A DNA stretch of 64,000 bases from DASXZH01 sp963829965 (GTDB lineage: Bacteria > Armatimonadota > Fimbriimonadia > Fimbriimonadales > Fimbriimonadaceae): NCBI GenBank assembly GCA_963829965.1, contig CAWHLK010000058.1, positions 117,731 to 181,730 of the forward strand, written 5' to 3'. How positions within the stretch are numbered: the stretch's first letter is position 1; every line of letters begins with the position of its first letter. Made by a program: the position numbers and the translations under genes. Positions 1 through 7,825 of the stretch are shown piece by piece. Below the pieces are notes generated by a model. The model had not been told where the DNA came from. It was given only the letters and a program-made list of their open reading frames with translations, and did no database searches.

Positions 1-58
1 CACACTAAAAACCACTCGCTTGGAGGCACCCCGAAAAACCCCTAATAACCGCAACGTC

Positions 59-250
59 CAGGTTCAAAGCACGCCGCAAGATGCCGCGAGATGCGTACTG
101 CCCAGGTTCAAGGTCCCACGCAATACTACGCAAATAAATCTCGCCAGGCTCAGAGGCACCCCAGTTCATCAGGTTCAAAGCACGCCGCAAGATGCCGCAA
201 TATGGGCACCGCCCAGGTTCAAGGGCACACGCAACACTACGCATAAGTAT
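59..250. repeat. Two ~80-bp direct repeats with four CAGGTTCAA sites
   Basis: An imperfect unit of about 80 bp starting at 59 recurs at 170 (period 111). Each unit contains CAGGTTCAA twice (59-67, 103-111, 170-178, 214-222), so the spacings are 44, 67 and 44 bp. GAGGCACCCC also occurs twice (23-32 and 153-162). The regular spacing resembles iterons or arm-type protein binding sites of a mobile element, which would fit the neighbouring replication-type genes. The array may continue left of the window. Function is inferred only. Confidence 0.6.
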
Positions 251-401
251 GAAATAATCCCCTAATGAAAGCGCCGGACGTTATCGGCACCCGCGTTCAG
301 TTCATTGCGATCGGTCCGACGACTTCAAAGTTCCGTCATTTTTAGGCTCAATTACTATCGCGGTATTAGGCTTGTACCGCGCGCGCGTGTTCGCGCTCCG
401 T

Positions 402-1148
402 TCATAAACGGGTCTCAGCCTGCCCCTCATAACGGCGCTCGTCGGGACGTCGCAACTCAGCAGCGCTATATCCCTTTTCGAAATGGTCGGTCAGATCAAT
501 ACACCCACTGGCCACATTCAAAATCCTCAATGACGTGGCAACGCTTTCGAGGCTCCGAACAACATGGCTCGCGTGTTGCATTCCCTTCCAATCCTAATCG
601 GGGATGATTACGACCCTCGCATCTTTGAACCAAGCATTGAATTCCGATCGCCATTTGCCCGCACCAAAGGGGTTAGTTGTTGCTGCAGCAAATCCCATCT
701 TTACCGCAGTAAGAGCGTCTTTCTCTCCCTCGCAAATGGCCACCTCCAACCCCCCGCCGATGGCTGCGACAATCTCCGGCAGATTATAAATTCGCAACTT
801 GTCCCCCCTGCCTCTCACCCATTTTCCGTCTTCATAATGTTCGGCCCATGACTCTCGCTTGGGCTGCCGGCCCTTCGGATGTCTGCCCACTCGCAAGACC
901 GGGTTAGAGTCTTTATCGCGGTAAGTGTAAACATCGTTGCCTTCCCTCGTCTTGAAATGCGCTTGAAAGGGAGGGAAAAACAATCGGGGTTCTAAGCCAA
1001 GAGCGCTGCGAACCTCTTCGAAACTGCATCCGGCATGGCATTTCATTCCTATCTTGCCCGTGTTGAAAAGCGTCACCGAAAGGCTGTTTTCCTGGTCGTC
1101 GTGCGCCGGGCATCTTGCGGACTTCGTGAGTTCGCGCGGGCCATGCAC
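402..1148 (-). pseudogene. CHC2 zinc finger/Toprim primase, interrupted by amber stop
   Basis: The reading frame carries a CHC2-type zinc finger (CPAHDD followed by KCHAGC) and a Toprim-like segment (VAICEGEKDALT, then VVIIPD). A TAG stop lies directly after IIPD (codon at 594-596). The same frame then continues for 63 codons with a sequence (DWKGMQHASHVVRSL) that fits the expected Toprim continuation, ending in TGA at 402-404. A Lys AAG to TAG change is the simplest explanation. Family-like residues (RFRSVLARLRNV) also extend upstream of the GTG at 1148 with no ATG, so the true start is uncertain and may be damaged too. Such primases prime replication of phages and plasmids. The usual C-terminal helicase part is not seen. 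Confidence 0.75.
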
Positions 1149-1295
1149 GTTTCTTAGCCTAGCGAGGACCGATCTGAACCTTTCCTTGTCTGCACTGGTA
1201 ACGCCAACTTGGCTCGTGGATATTTGCCCCGATTCGTTTTCTTGTGCGCTTCGTGATTATCCCTTTCATGTTCACTCCGATTACAGTTCTGTTGT

Positions 1296-1643
1296 CTAGT
1301 TATTGGGTCCGGGCTGAACCCACCTGGGTCCAAATTTGAACTGTTGTTTAGAGATTTCTTCCTGCGGGCGAATGACCGTGTAAGTGTTCGAGTAAAACGA
1401 CCGATTTGGCTTTTTGCGGTGCTGTATCACCAACAAGTTAGCAGCCTCCAACTCTTTCAGCGCCCGCTTTACCGACGACTCCGACGCTCCACAATTCTGA
1501 GCAATGGTCTTTATCGCCGGAAACACCAGGCCACCAGGGCGCTCGTAGATGCAGAGGTCCATGTACACCACAGCAGCCCTGGGGCTAACCATACTGAGAA
1601 CCCGCCGCTGAATATAGCCGTACGGTCCCGGCATCTTCTTCAT
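1296..1643 (-). CDS. Helix-turn-helix replication/regulatory protein
   Basis: A 115-residue protein with a winged-helix segment of the HTH_36 type found in phage and plasmid replication proteins: YMDLCIYERPGGLVFPAIKTIA, then SSVKRALKELEAANLL, is the helix-turn-helix and recognition helix pattern (described here in two pieces). The C-terminal part is polar and basic. It lies on the same strand just upstream of the primase remnant and downstream of the excisionase gene, consistent with one leftward transcript of replication functions. It could be a replication initiator or a repressor; the sequence does not decide between them. Confidence 0.65.
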   Translation of the reverse strand: MKKMPGPYGYIQRRVLSMVSPRAAVVYMDLCIYERPGGLVFPAIKTIAQNCGASESSVKRALKELEAANLLVIQHRKKPNRSFYSNTYTVIRPQEEISKQQFKFGPRWVQPGPNN

Positions 1644-1678
1644 GGCTTTACTCAGCGTTCAAAGTGAGTTTGTCAGAG

Positions 1679-1891
1679 CTACCTTGCTTCGTTCGGTTCA
1701 GCGAGTCTTGTGGCTTGAGCTGCGACCCATTTATCCAGCGCCTCAGCCGGTACGCGCCTAGAACGCAAGCCGGCAAGCCACACCGATGGGATCTCGCCAG
1801 AGGCAACCAACTTGTAGGTCATCGATTTGCCCATACCGATCACTTGCGCAACCTCGCTTACACGATAAAAACGTTTTGTTATTTGCTCCAT
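1679..1891 (-). CDS. AlpA/Xis-type excisionase, MerR-like HTH
   Basis: A 70-residue protein with the HTH_17 layout: FYRVSEVAQVIGMGKSMTYK (helix-turn-helix), then the small wing GEIPSVWLAG followed by RRVPAEALDKWVAA. Members of this family bind DNA as recombination directionality factors or activate excision. Its place as the first leftward gene, divergent from the rightward integrase pair, fits a lysogeny/excision control arrangement. The start at 1891 is the only ATG before the domain. Confidence 0.8.
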   Translation of the reverse strand: MEQITKRFYRVSEVAQVIGMGKSMTYKLVASGEIPSVWLAGLRSRRVPAEALDKWVAAQATRLAEPNEAR

Positions 1892-1947
1892 ACTGTGCTA
1901 TTATAAATCGTAAATAGCCATAGCGTTCCATCTATTTACAATAGCGT
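1892..1947. promoter_or_regulatory. Divergent control region with TAAATAG/CTATTTA dyad
   Basis: The 56-bp gap between the leftward excisionase and the rightward zinc-finger protein contains a perfect 7-bp inverted repeat, TAAATAG (1911-1917) and CTATTTA (1932-1938), plus repeated ATAGCG motifs (1920-1925, 1941-1946, and again just inside the downstream gene). This is a plausible operator for the excisionase or the winged-helix protein. No promoter boxes are assigned with confidence. Confidence 0.45.
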
Positions 1948-2889
1948 ATGAATAGCGAACACCGAAGTAAGTTGCGAAGAGCCGACGCTTTTTTTTCCCT
2001 ATGGTGGGTTCCCCAGGTTGAACTTGAATGGATCGCATCAAGCCCCAGCATAGAAGCAGCAGACGAACTCGTAAAGTTCAGCACGAACATTAAAGGGCAA
2101 GAGCAATGGACATTCCCAGACAGGCACCTTGTAGCAGAATCCGACAATGGTTGGATCGTTATGAAGGATCCATACATTGACCCAAATGATGACGACGAAT
2201 ATTATAGATATGACCCGCTGGAAAAAGCCGGCCTTCATCGCACTTTTGCAAATCTCGCAACTGACGCCAAATCAATAACGGAATTCGCCAACACTTACGG
2301 CTTTTTGGGGCGAACTCTAGGCAGGCTCGATAAAGATGGGGTCCGCGCATATTGGGGCGAGTCCATGGATGACTGGCGAACAGAAATCCGTAATCTTCGA
2401 TTCCTCATTCACGTCTGGGACCTTCTGCAGCAAAGGAAGTTTGAGACGCTGGGCGGATACATCCGCGTTTGGCGGAACATGATTGCCGACTTTCACCTTC
2501 CCCCAGAGTTCACCGCCAAGACCGATTACCCCTTCGGATATTTAGAAATCCCAGTTAGCAACGTTCCAGACGACACGCCCGAGGCAGTAATCGGGAAAAG
2601 GGTGGCGAGGGTTCTTCTTCGCGAACACATCAACTGGGAGTTAGAAAGCGGGGCGAAGGCAGCAATCGATATCCGCGATGGCGGATCGATCTCGCTTATT
2701 CCGAAGGACCTTCAGGGAGCCTTATATGTGCACTTCGCAAAGGAGGTAATCGGCCAAGTGGCGACCCCTCGCAAATGCGCATTCTGTGAGAAGCTCTTTT
2801 TCCCAAAGAGCGCAAGAACGATTTACTGCTCCGACAGTTGCAATTTCAAGGCATATCGCAAGCGAATCAAGGAGAAATCAAATGGCTAG
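1948..2889 (+). CDS. Unrecognised protein with C-terminal CxxC...CxxxC zinc finger
   Basis: A 313-residue soluble protein I cannot assign with confidence. The N-terminal ~260 residues are rich in aromatic and acidic residues and have no motif I recognise. The C-terminus carries a clear zinc ribbon (RKCAFCEKLFFPK, then IYCSDSCNFKAYRKR), seen at the end of several uncharacterised DUF families. The stop codon overlaps the integrase start by 8 nt (ATGGCTAG), so the two are translationally coupled. It could be element cargo, a regulator of integration, or a toxin/defence component. There is no direct evidence for any of these. Confidence 0.6.
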   Translation: MNSEHRSKLRRADAFFSLWWVPQVELEWIASSPSIEAADELVKFSTNIKGQEQWTFPDRHLVAESDNGWIVMKDPYIDPNDDDEYYRYDPLEKAGLHRTFANLATDAKSITEFANTYGFLGRTLGRLDKDGVRAYWGESMDDWRTEIRNLRFLIHVWDLLQQRKFETLGGYIRVWRNMIADFHLPPEFTAKTDYPFGYLEIPVSNVPDDTPEAVIGKRVARVLLREHINWELESGAKAAIDIRDGGSISLIPKDLQGALYVHFAKEVIGQVATPRKCAFCEKLFFPKSARTIYCSDSCNFKAYRKRIKEKSNG

Positions 2890-4011
2890 AGGAAACAACG
2901 AGGGTTGCATAACGCAACGCAAAGACGGCAGATGGGAAGCTCGAATCACAGTCGGGTACCGAGGCACCAAACAGCTTCGAAAGTGCATCTACGGCAAGAC
3001 ACGCCAAGACGTTGCCGACAAGATGAGCGCGGCACTGGCTCTAACCCGCAAGGGACAAGAACTGCCGAACGAAAAGCTAACCGTCGAGGCATTTTTAACC
3101 CAATGGTTAGAAGGTGCGGCTAAGGCAAAGTTGCGGGCTCGAACGCACCAGCGCTACACCGAGCTAATGAAGCTCCACATCATCCCGGACCTTGGCAGAT
3201 ATCCGGTCGCGCGTTTGTCTCCCCAGCAAGTCCAGAACCAACTTGCAAAGATATCCAAACCCCTTTCTGCGCGGACCGTCGTGCAGGTTCGAGCCGTCCT
3301 GCGGAGCGCACTCAACCAAGCTCTTCGATTCGGCATCGTAACCAGAAACGCCGCGGCCCTCGCAAGCCCGCCGAAGACCGAGCGGTACGAAGCCGTCTTC
3401 CTTACTGATGAGCAAGCAATGACCTTGCTCAAACAGGTGAAGGGACATAGGCTTGAGGCGTTAATTACCCTCGCGCTAACAACCGGCCTGAGAATGGGCG
3501 AAATGCTCGGTCTGTCCTGGTCCGACATCGACCTAACAACCGCCCGCGTTACCATTCGGAGACAGCAGCAGGTGATAGGCGGCGAAACCGTGTTGCTTGA
3601 CACCAAAACGCGCAAATCGGAGCGAGTTCTCGACCTACCCACCATGACAGTCGCAGCCCTAGAGAAGCATCGCAACCGCCAACTGCGCGAAGACTGTAAG
3701 GCGGCCGGCGATAAGTGGCAATGGAGCGGACGCGTATTCTGTGACGAGCACGGGCGCCCGCCATGAACTGGAATGTCCTTCGAGAGTTTCACCAGCTACT
3801 CAAAGACGCGGAGCTGCCCAAGATGCGACTCCACGACCTGCGCCACTCGTGCGCAACGATCCTACTGGCAAACGGCACCCACCCAAGAATAGTCATGGAG
3901 ATTCTAGGACACAGCACCATAGCCATGACAATGAACGTCTACAGCCATGCCCTGCCAAGCGTTATGAAGGACGCGGCGAACACCATGGATAGGGCCTTGA
4001 AACAGGCTTGA
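2882..4011 (+). pseudogene. Tyrosine recombinase/integrase, split by frameshift
   Basis: Starts at ATG 2882 (MARGNNEGCITQRKDGRWEA), an AP2-like arm-binding domain, then a core-binding SAM-like domain and the catalytic domain. The first frame holds Arg I (TTGLRMGEMLGL) and the Lys hairpin (TKTRKSERVLDLP), and stops at 3764-3766 after DEHGRPP. The second frame resumes immediately at ATG 3763 (MNWNVLREF) and holds HDLRHS, the LGH motif and the Tyr nucleophile (NVYSHALP). Together they give a full-length integrase of about 375 residues. The junction is an ATGA overlap, so a one-base indel, or less likely coupled translation of two chains, explains it. Neighbouring terminator and tRNA-Leu place it at an element end. 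Confidence 0.85.
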
Positions 4012-4020
4012 TCGGCCCGG

Positions 4021-4044
4021 GTAGTCGTCAAAGTAGTCGTCAAC
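4021..4044 (+). repeat. 12-bp tandem duplication after integrase
   Basis: GTAGTCGTCAAA is followed directly by GTAGTCGTCAAC. It lies between the integrase stop and its terminator, in the stretch where attachment-site sequence would be expected. Significance unknown. Confidence 0.6.
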
Positions 4045-4045
4045 C

Positions 4046-4070
4046 AGCCCGCTAATGGCGGGCTTTCTTA
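4046..4070 (+). terminator. Rho-independent terminator after integrase
   Basis: Stem AGCCCGC (4046-4052) and GCGGGCT (4058-4064) with a 5-nt loop, followed by TTCTTA. Positioned 35 bp after the integrase stop. Confidence 0.75.
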
Positions 4071-4111
4071 TGCCAAGGGCAATTCTTGAGCCTCTGTTGA
4101 ACCTAAAAACC

Positions 4112-4197
4112 TGGTGCCCAGGGCGGGACTTGAACCCGCACGATCTTGCGATCAACGGATTTTAAGTCCGCTGCGTCTACCATTCCGCCACCCGGGC
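4112..4197 (-). tRNA. tRNA-Leu(UAA)
   Basis: On the minus strand an 86-nt tRNA reads from GCCCGGG at 4197 to the encoded CCA at 4112-4114. The acceptor stem GCCCGGG/CCTGGGC pairs with one G-U. The D-arm, anticodon loop CTTAAAA with anticodon TAA (plus positions 4162-4164), a long class II variable arm (GATC GCAA GATC) and T-loop GTTCAAG are all present. Its 3' end faces the integrase, so it is the likely integration target of the element to the left. Confidence 0.95.
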
Positions 4198-4209
4198 GGG
4201 CACGGGAGG

Positions 4210-4215
4210 ATTATA
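4210..4215 (-). promoter_or_regulatory. -10 box of the tRNA-Leu promoter
   Basis: TATAAT on the minus strand, 12 bp before the tRNA 5' end. The -35 box is not clear. Confidence 0.5.
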
Positions 4216-4313
4216 TCTGAGAGGCCCTCGACCGGGCTTGTAGACTCGTAATTGTACTGGTTCTGGTACAAGTTATGTGTATTTGAACCTATGTTCGGGC
4301 GTAACATGGGTTT

Positions 4314-5015
4314 ATGCGTCGGATTTTTAGCCTAACGTTGGGCGTTTTGCTGTTGACCTTGCTGAGCGGTGTTGTGCTTGGAGCCAAAACTCACCATCAC
4401 CGACACCACCGACATCATCATTACGCTCATCGACACCATGGTAACCGATCCGGCGGCACGCTGCTTAACTACCGCAGATGGCGCAGTTCCGACGATATCA
4501 CGGTCACCGGCGGGCATTCCGCCCTGGTTTCGCCGGAAACGACTTATAGCCAAACCCGGCTGGGCCACTGGTGGACCGTTTCTTTTGGCGATCAATCCCA
4601 GGCTGTGACACGCCATTGGCGCTCGCGGAGGATCAGACGCAAGCATGGAAAGGTTCATGATCCAGGATTCACGCTAAGCGTTTGGTCTCCGAGCCAGCGT
4701 GCTCTAGAAATCGCAAGCCCGAAGGACGTGGAAGAAGTTAACTCCAGCGTGGATTCGACGCTTGGACAATTTGGAATCGCCAAGGTCGCGGTTGCGGACT
4801 TGGTCCGGTTTGTTCGGCCCTCCATGGTGATGGGCGGAGTCCGGGCGACGTTCCACGGGGTTCGCGGCAGTTTGCAGCCCGGCTGGAACTCGGCGGATGA
4901 AGCAAAGGAAGGCGAGTTCATTGCGGACACGCAGAGCATGCTGCTGCGCTCGTTCATCGACGAGCATGTTCCGTTTTCGCCGCACTTCGGCGTTTCCGGC
5001 GAAATGCACCGGTAG
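4314..5015 (+). CDS. Secreted His-rich hypothetical protein
   Basis: A 233-residue protein with a classical signal peptide (residues 1-23, RRIFSLTLGVLLLTLLSG). A dense histidine block follows at about residues 26-42, with 11 or more His in runs of HHH and HRHH. The rest is basic and then mixed alpha/beta with no recognised domain. Histidine clusters at the mature N-terminus suggest binding of metal ions such as Zn, Ni or Cu in the cell envelope, but this is inferred from composition only. It is monocistronic; the next gene begins 217 bp downstream. Confidence 0.65.
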   Translation: MRRIFSLTLGVLLLTLLSGVVLGAKTHHHRHHRHHHYAHRHHGNRSGGTLLNYRRWRSSDDITVTGGHSALVSPETTYSQTRLGHWWTVSFGDQSQAVTRHWRSRRIRRKHGKVHDPGFTLSVWSPSQRALEIASPKDVEEVNSSVDSTLGQFGIAKVAVADLVRFVRPSMVMGGVRATFHGVRGSLQPGWNSADEAKEGEFIADTQSMLLRSFIDEHVPFSPHFGVSGEMHR

Positions 5016-5232
5016 CCGGCTCCTAAATTTCGAGAACCCATCGTGCGGTGCGGCATCGCCGTCACCAGCACAAGCAGCGGGAACATCCTCACTAGCGAAA
5101 AATATTTGCTAACACACGGTTAATTACGACCTTTAGGCGCTACAACACCGGGATTTTAGGAGTTAAGCTATAGAAAGGGGGGATTTTAGTGGCCTGGATT
5201 TTCCCTTGAAATCCGTCTGGGGGAAAATTCGC

Positions 5233-7551
5233 GTGAAATTACACGACAGCATCAGGCTTACCAGCCTTTCTCTAATCGCCGCGCTTTCATTGTCAACCGT
5301 GGCAGAGGGGCAAGTCAATGTCCTCACCTACCACAACGACAACTTTCGAACCGGTCTCAACAGCCAGGAGACCGCGCTTACGCCGACGACGGTGAGCGAG
5401 AACACCTTTGGGCTTCTTTACCGGCTTCCGGTAGATGGCGCGATCGTTGGTGAGCCGCTTTCGGTTGCGGGTGTGCCGGTTAAGGGCATGGGCAACGTCG
5501 ATCTCATCTTCGTCGTCACTGAGAACAACTCGGTTTACGCGTTTAGCGCGGGTCAATCGGCGGCCACTTCGCCGGTTTGGCATGTAAACCTTGGGCCTTC
5601 CGTACCGAATGGCGATACAGGCTCGGGGGACATTCAGCCGATCATCGGCATTTCCGGCACGCCGGTCATTCGGCTCACCAATTCTCCAGGCAAAGGCTAC
5701 ATCTATCTCGTCGCTAAAACCAAAGAGACCTCGGATGGCAACACCGTGTACGTCCAGCGCCTGCATGCGCTCAACATTACCAACGGCGATGAAATGACCA
5801 ACTCTCCGGTCGTCATTTCCGCCACCGTGGCGGGCACCGGCGATGGCAGCGACGGAAACGGCAACCTCCCCTTCAACTCGTTGATCCAGCACAACCGTTC
5901 GGCGCTGCTCTATTTGAACAACGGGAAAACAAACAACATTTACATCGCCTGGGCTTCGCACGGAGACAATGGCCCCTTTCACGGCTGGGTCATGGCTTAC
6001 GATGCGATCAGCCTCAAGCAGATCGCCGTTTTCAACGATACGCCGAACGCGACGGCGAGCGAGAACGACAACACCCCGGCGGGCGGAGGCATTTGGCAGA
6101 GCGGCGGCGGCCTAAGCTGCGATGGCAACAGCATTTTCGCGGCCACCGGCAACGGCGTTTTTGATCCCTCGACCGGCGCTTGGGGTGATGCGGTGTTGAG
6201 GCTTTCTCCCGGTTTGAGTGTGCTGGACTACTTCGCTCCCTCGGACGAGTACACGCTTGACACCACCGACGGCGACCTTGGCGCGAGCGGCGTGATGGTC
6301 ATTCCCCAGGACCCGGTTTACAACCCTTCCAAGCAGATCATGGTTCAGACCACCAAGCGCGGAAACCTTTACCTCATCGACGAGCGAAACCTAGGGCATT
6401 ACAACCCGAACCAGGACGACGTGTACGAAGAGATCAACGGCGCGATGGGCGATCTCTGGGGCAACCCGGCCTACTACAATGGCACGATTTTTTACGGTCC
6501 GGCCAGTCAGCCGGTCTGTAGTTTCAAGGTTTCTGGCAGCCAAATCACTCCGGCCAGCATCCAGAGCACAGGCGGGAACAGTTACGGCTATCCTGGCCCA
6601 ACCCCGGCGGTTTCCTCCAATGGCAACTCTGGCGGCATTGTTTGGGCAGTTGACTCCAGCGCCTACGAGGGTTCCAGCAACCCAGGCCCGGCACAGCTCT
6701 GGGCCTATGATGCCTCGAACCTGGGCAGCACCCTTTACAGTTCCGCCAATTCCAATGGGCGCGATGTGATGGGAACGGCGGTCAAATTCGTGACGCCTTT
6801 GGTGGAGGGCGGACATGTTTATGTCGGCACGCAGAGCGAGTTGGACGTGTTCGGGCTTGGCAACTTCACCACTTCTCCCTCGATTGAGACCGCGAGCGGA
6901 ACGTATCGGGATGCGGTTGCGGTCAAGATCTCTGACATCGATCCCAAGGCGAAGATCTATTACACGCTGAACGGCAGCGAGCCGACTCAGTCTTCCAAGG
7001 CCTATACCGGGCCTATCGATATCTCCAAGAACACGACTCTGCGGGTGCGCGCGTTTTCGGCCGGCGCTTCGCCGAGCGGCGTTTTGGCCGCCAACTACCA
7101 AATAGGGGCGGTTCCGGGAACCGGCAAGGGCCTGGCGGGCAAGTATTTCGCGAGTGCCGATCCGCATGGCAGCCCGGTGGCAAGCGAACTTGCCCCGACG
7201 GTTGACTACGACTGGAACGGCGCAAAGCCCTGCAACGGCATCGCCGATAAGAACTGGTCGGGGGTGTGGGAAGGTTCTATTCAGCCGACTTGCTCGACCA
7301 ATTACACGTTCTCCACCAACTCCGATGGCGGCGTTCGAGTCTGGATCAACGGCGAGAAGGTGATTGACCGCTGGGATCCGCATTCCCTGTCCCTTGACAG
7401 CTCAAGGCCGGTGAGCATGGTTGCCGGGCGCAAGTATTCGATCCGCATCGAGCGGGCGCAAGGCAAGGGGCTTGGCCGGTTGCAGTTCCTCTGGTCGTCG
7501 CCTGGAATGGATCGCCAGATCGTGCCGGCAAGCCAGTTGTATTCTCAGTAG
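5233..7551 (+). CDS. Secreted PQQ-like propeller protein with chitobiase C-term and PA14 domains
   Basis: The GTG at 5233 follows a GGGGGAAAA-type ribosome binding site and gives a clean signal peptide (KLHDSIRLTSLSLIAAL), so I prefer it to the TTG at 5206. Residues from about 30 to 540 form a PQQ-like beta-propeller (repeats such as NSVYAF, GYIYLVAKT, GNLYLIDE). About 560-620 is a chitobiase C-terminal/FN3-like domain (IYYTLNGSEPTQSS, TTLRVRAF). The last ~140 residues are a PA14 domain (GLAGKYFA, DGGVRVWINGEKVID). No catalytic residues are seen. A surface or carbohydrate-binding role is inferred from the PA14 and chitobiase-type modules. Confidence 0.85.
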   Translation: MKLHDSIRLTSLSLIAALSLSTVAEGQVNVLTYHNDNFRTGLNSQETALTPTTVSENTFGLLYRLPVDGAIVGEPLSVAGVPVKGMGNVDLIFVVTENNSVYAFSAGQSAATSPVWHVNLGPSVPNGDTGSGDIQPIIGISGTPVIRLTNSPGKGYIYLVAKTKETSDGNTVYVQRLHALNITNGDEMTNSPVVISATVAGTGDGSDGNGNLPFNSLIQHNRSALLYLNNGKTNNIYIAWASHGDNGPFHGWVMAYDAISLKQIAVFNDTPNATASENDNTPAGGGIWQSGGGLSCDGNSIFAATGNGVFDPSTGAWGDAVLRLSPGLSVLDYFAPSDEYTLDTTDGDLGASGVMVIPQDPVYNPSKQIMVQTTKRGNLYLIDERNLGHYNPNQDDVYEEINGAMGDLWGNPAYYNGTIFYGPASQPVCSFKVSGSQITPASIQSTGGNSYGYPGPTPAVSSNGNSGGIVWAVDSSAYEGSSNPGPAQLWAYDASNLGSTLYSSANSNGRDVMGTAVKFVTPLVEGGHVYVGTQSELDVFGLGNFTTSPSIETASGTYRDAVAVKISDIDPKAKIYYTLNGSEPTQSSKAYTGPIDISKNTTLRVRAFSAGASPSGVLAANYQIGAVPGTGKGLAGKYFASADPHGSPVASELAPTVDYDWNGAKPCNGIADKNWSGVWEGSIQPTCSTNYTFSTNSDGGVRVWINGEKVIDRWDPHSLSLDSSRPVSMVAGRKYSIRIERAQGKGLGRLQFLWSSPGMDRQIVPASQLYSQ

Positions 7552-7564
7552 GGCTTCTCCGGCA

Positions 7565-7619
7565 CCGGCCGAAGGCAGCGATAAGGGTCCTGGGGACCCG
7601 TTACGCCGCCTTCGGCCGG
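7565..7619. terminator. Large hairpin after the propeller gene
   Basis: Outer stem CCGGCCGAAGGC (7565-7576) pairs perfectly with 7608-7619, and an inner GGGTCC/GGACCC stem sits inside it. It starts 14 bp after the stop codon. There is no T-run on the plus strand, so it is a probable but non-canonical terminator or mRNA-end stabiliser. Confidence 0.5.
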
Positions 7620-7639
7620 AAAATAGGTGGCCGCCGCTT

Positions 7640-7720
7640 ACCAGGGCTGCGCTTGCCGACTCCGCTTCGCTTCGTAGGCTGCGCTTACCCTTCGCTAAAT
7701 TCTGCCGGCCCGTTGGGCCT
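7640..7720. repeat. Degenerate dispersed repeat (copy 1)
   Basis: ACCAGGGCTGCGCT (7640-7653) and, further on, GGCCCGTTGGGCC (7707-7719) recur in the same order at 12880-12925. Both copies are intergenic and diverged, as expected of an old dispersed non-coding repeat. Confidence 0.5.
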
Positions 7721-7825
7721 CCGGACAATTAGCGTGGTTCTGTGCCCGAGGGGAAGAAGCTTTGGTAGGCAGCGAATGTGTGGCGAAGTAGTCGGACGCC
7801 GCCCGCTGGAACGCCGGCATCTGAA

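Larger units (their letters stand above)
1..4111. mobile_element. Integrated element, right end (prophage/ICE-like), partial
   Basis: The stretch from the left window edge to the 3' end of a tRNA-Leu gene holds a set typical of integrated elements: a CHC2/Toprim primase remnant, a winged-helix replication-type protein, an AlpA/Xis-type excisionase and a tyrosine recombinase. The recombinase lies next to the 3' end of the tRNA, the usual insertion site for such integrases. The left end and the second attachment site are outside the window, so size and exact borders are unknown. Two of the five genes are broken, which suggests decay, although single-base errors are common elsewhere in this sequence. 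I see no capsid, terminase or conjugation genes in this part. Confidence 0.7.

Noticed and set aside
100..225. Attachment-site copy of the tRNA-Leu 3' end in the left repeats
   Set aside because: Only the T-loop-like GGTTCAA is shared with the tRNA; flanking bases do not match, so it is not a second att core.
59..250. CRISPR-like array at the left edge
   Set aside because: Only two long imperfect units and a nonamer with uneven spacing; no 30-40 bp repeat with unique spacers, and no cas genes.
5..265. Open frames on both strands across the left-end repeats
   Set aside because: They exist only because the direct repeats lack stops; the translated products are themselves repeats with no domain, and no ribosome binding site fits.
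1..4111. Phage or plasmid defence island
   Set aside because: No restriction, toxin-antitoxin, CBASS, retron or similar gene can be recognised among the visible genes.
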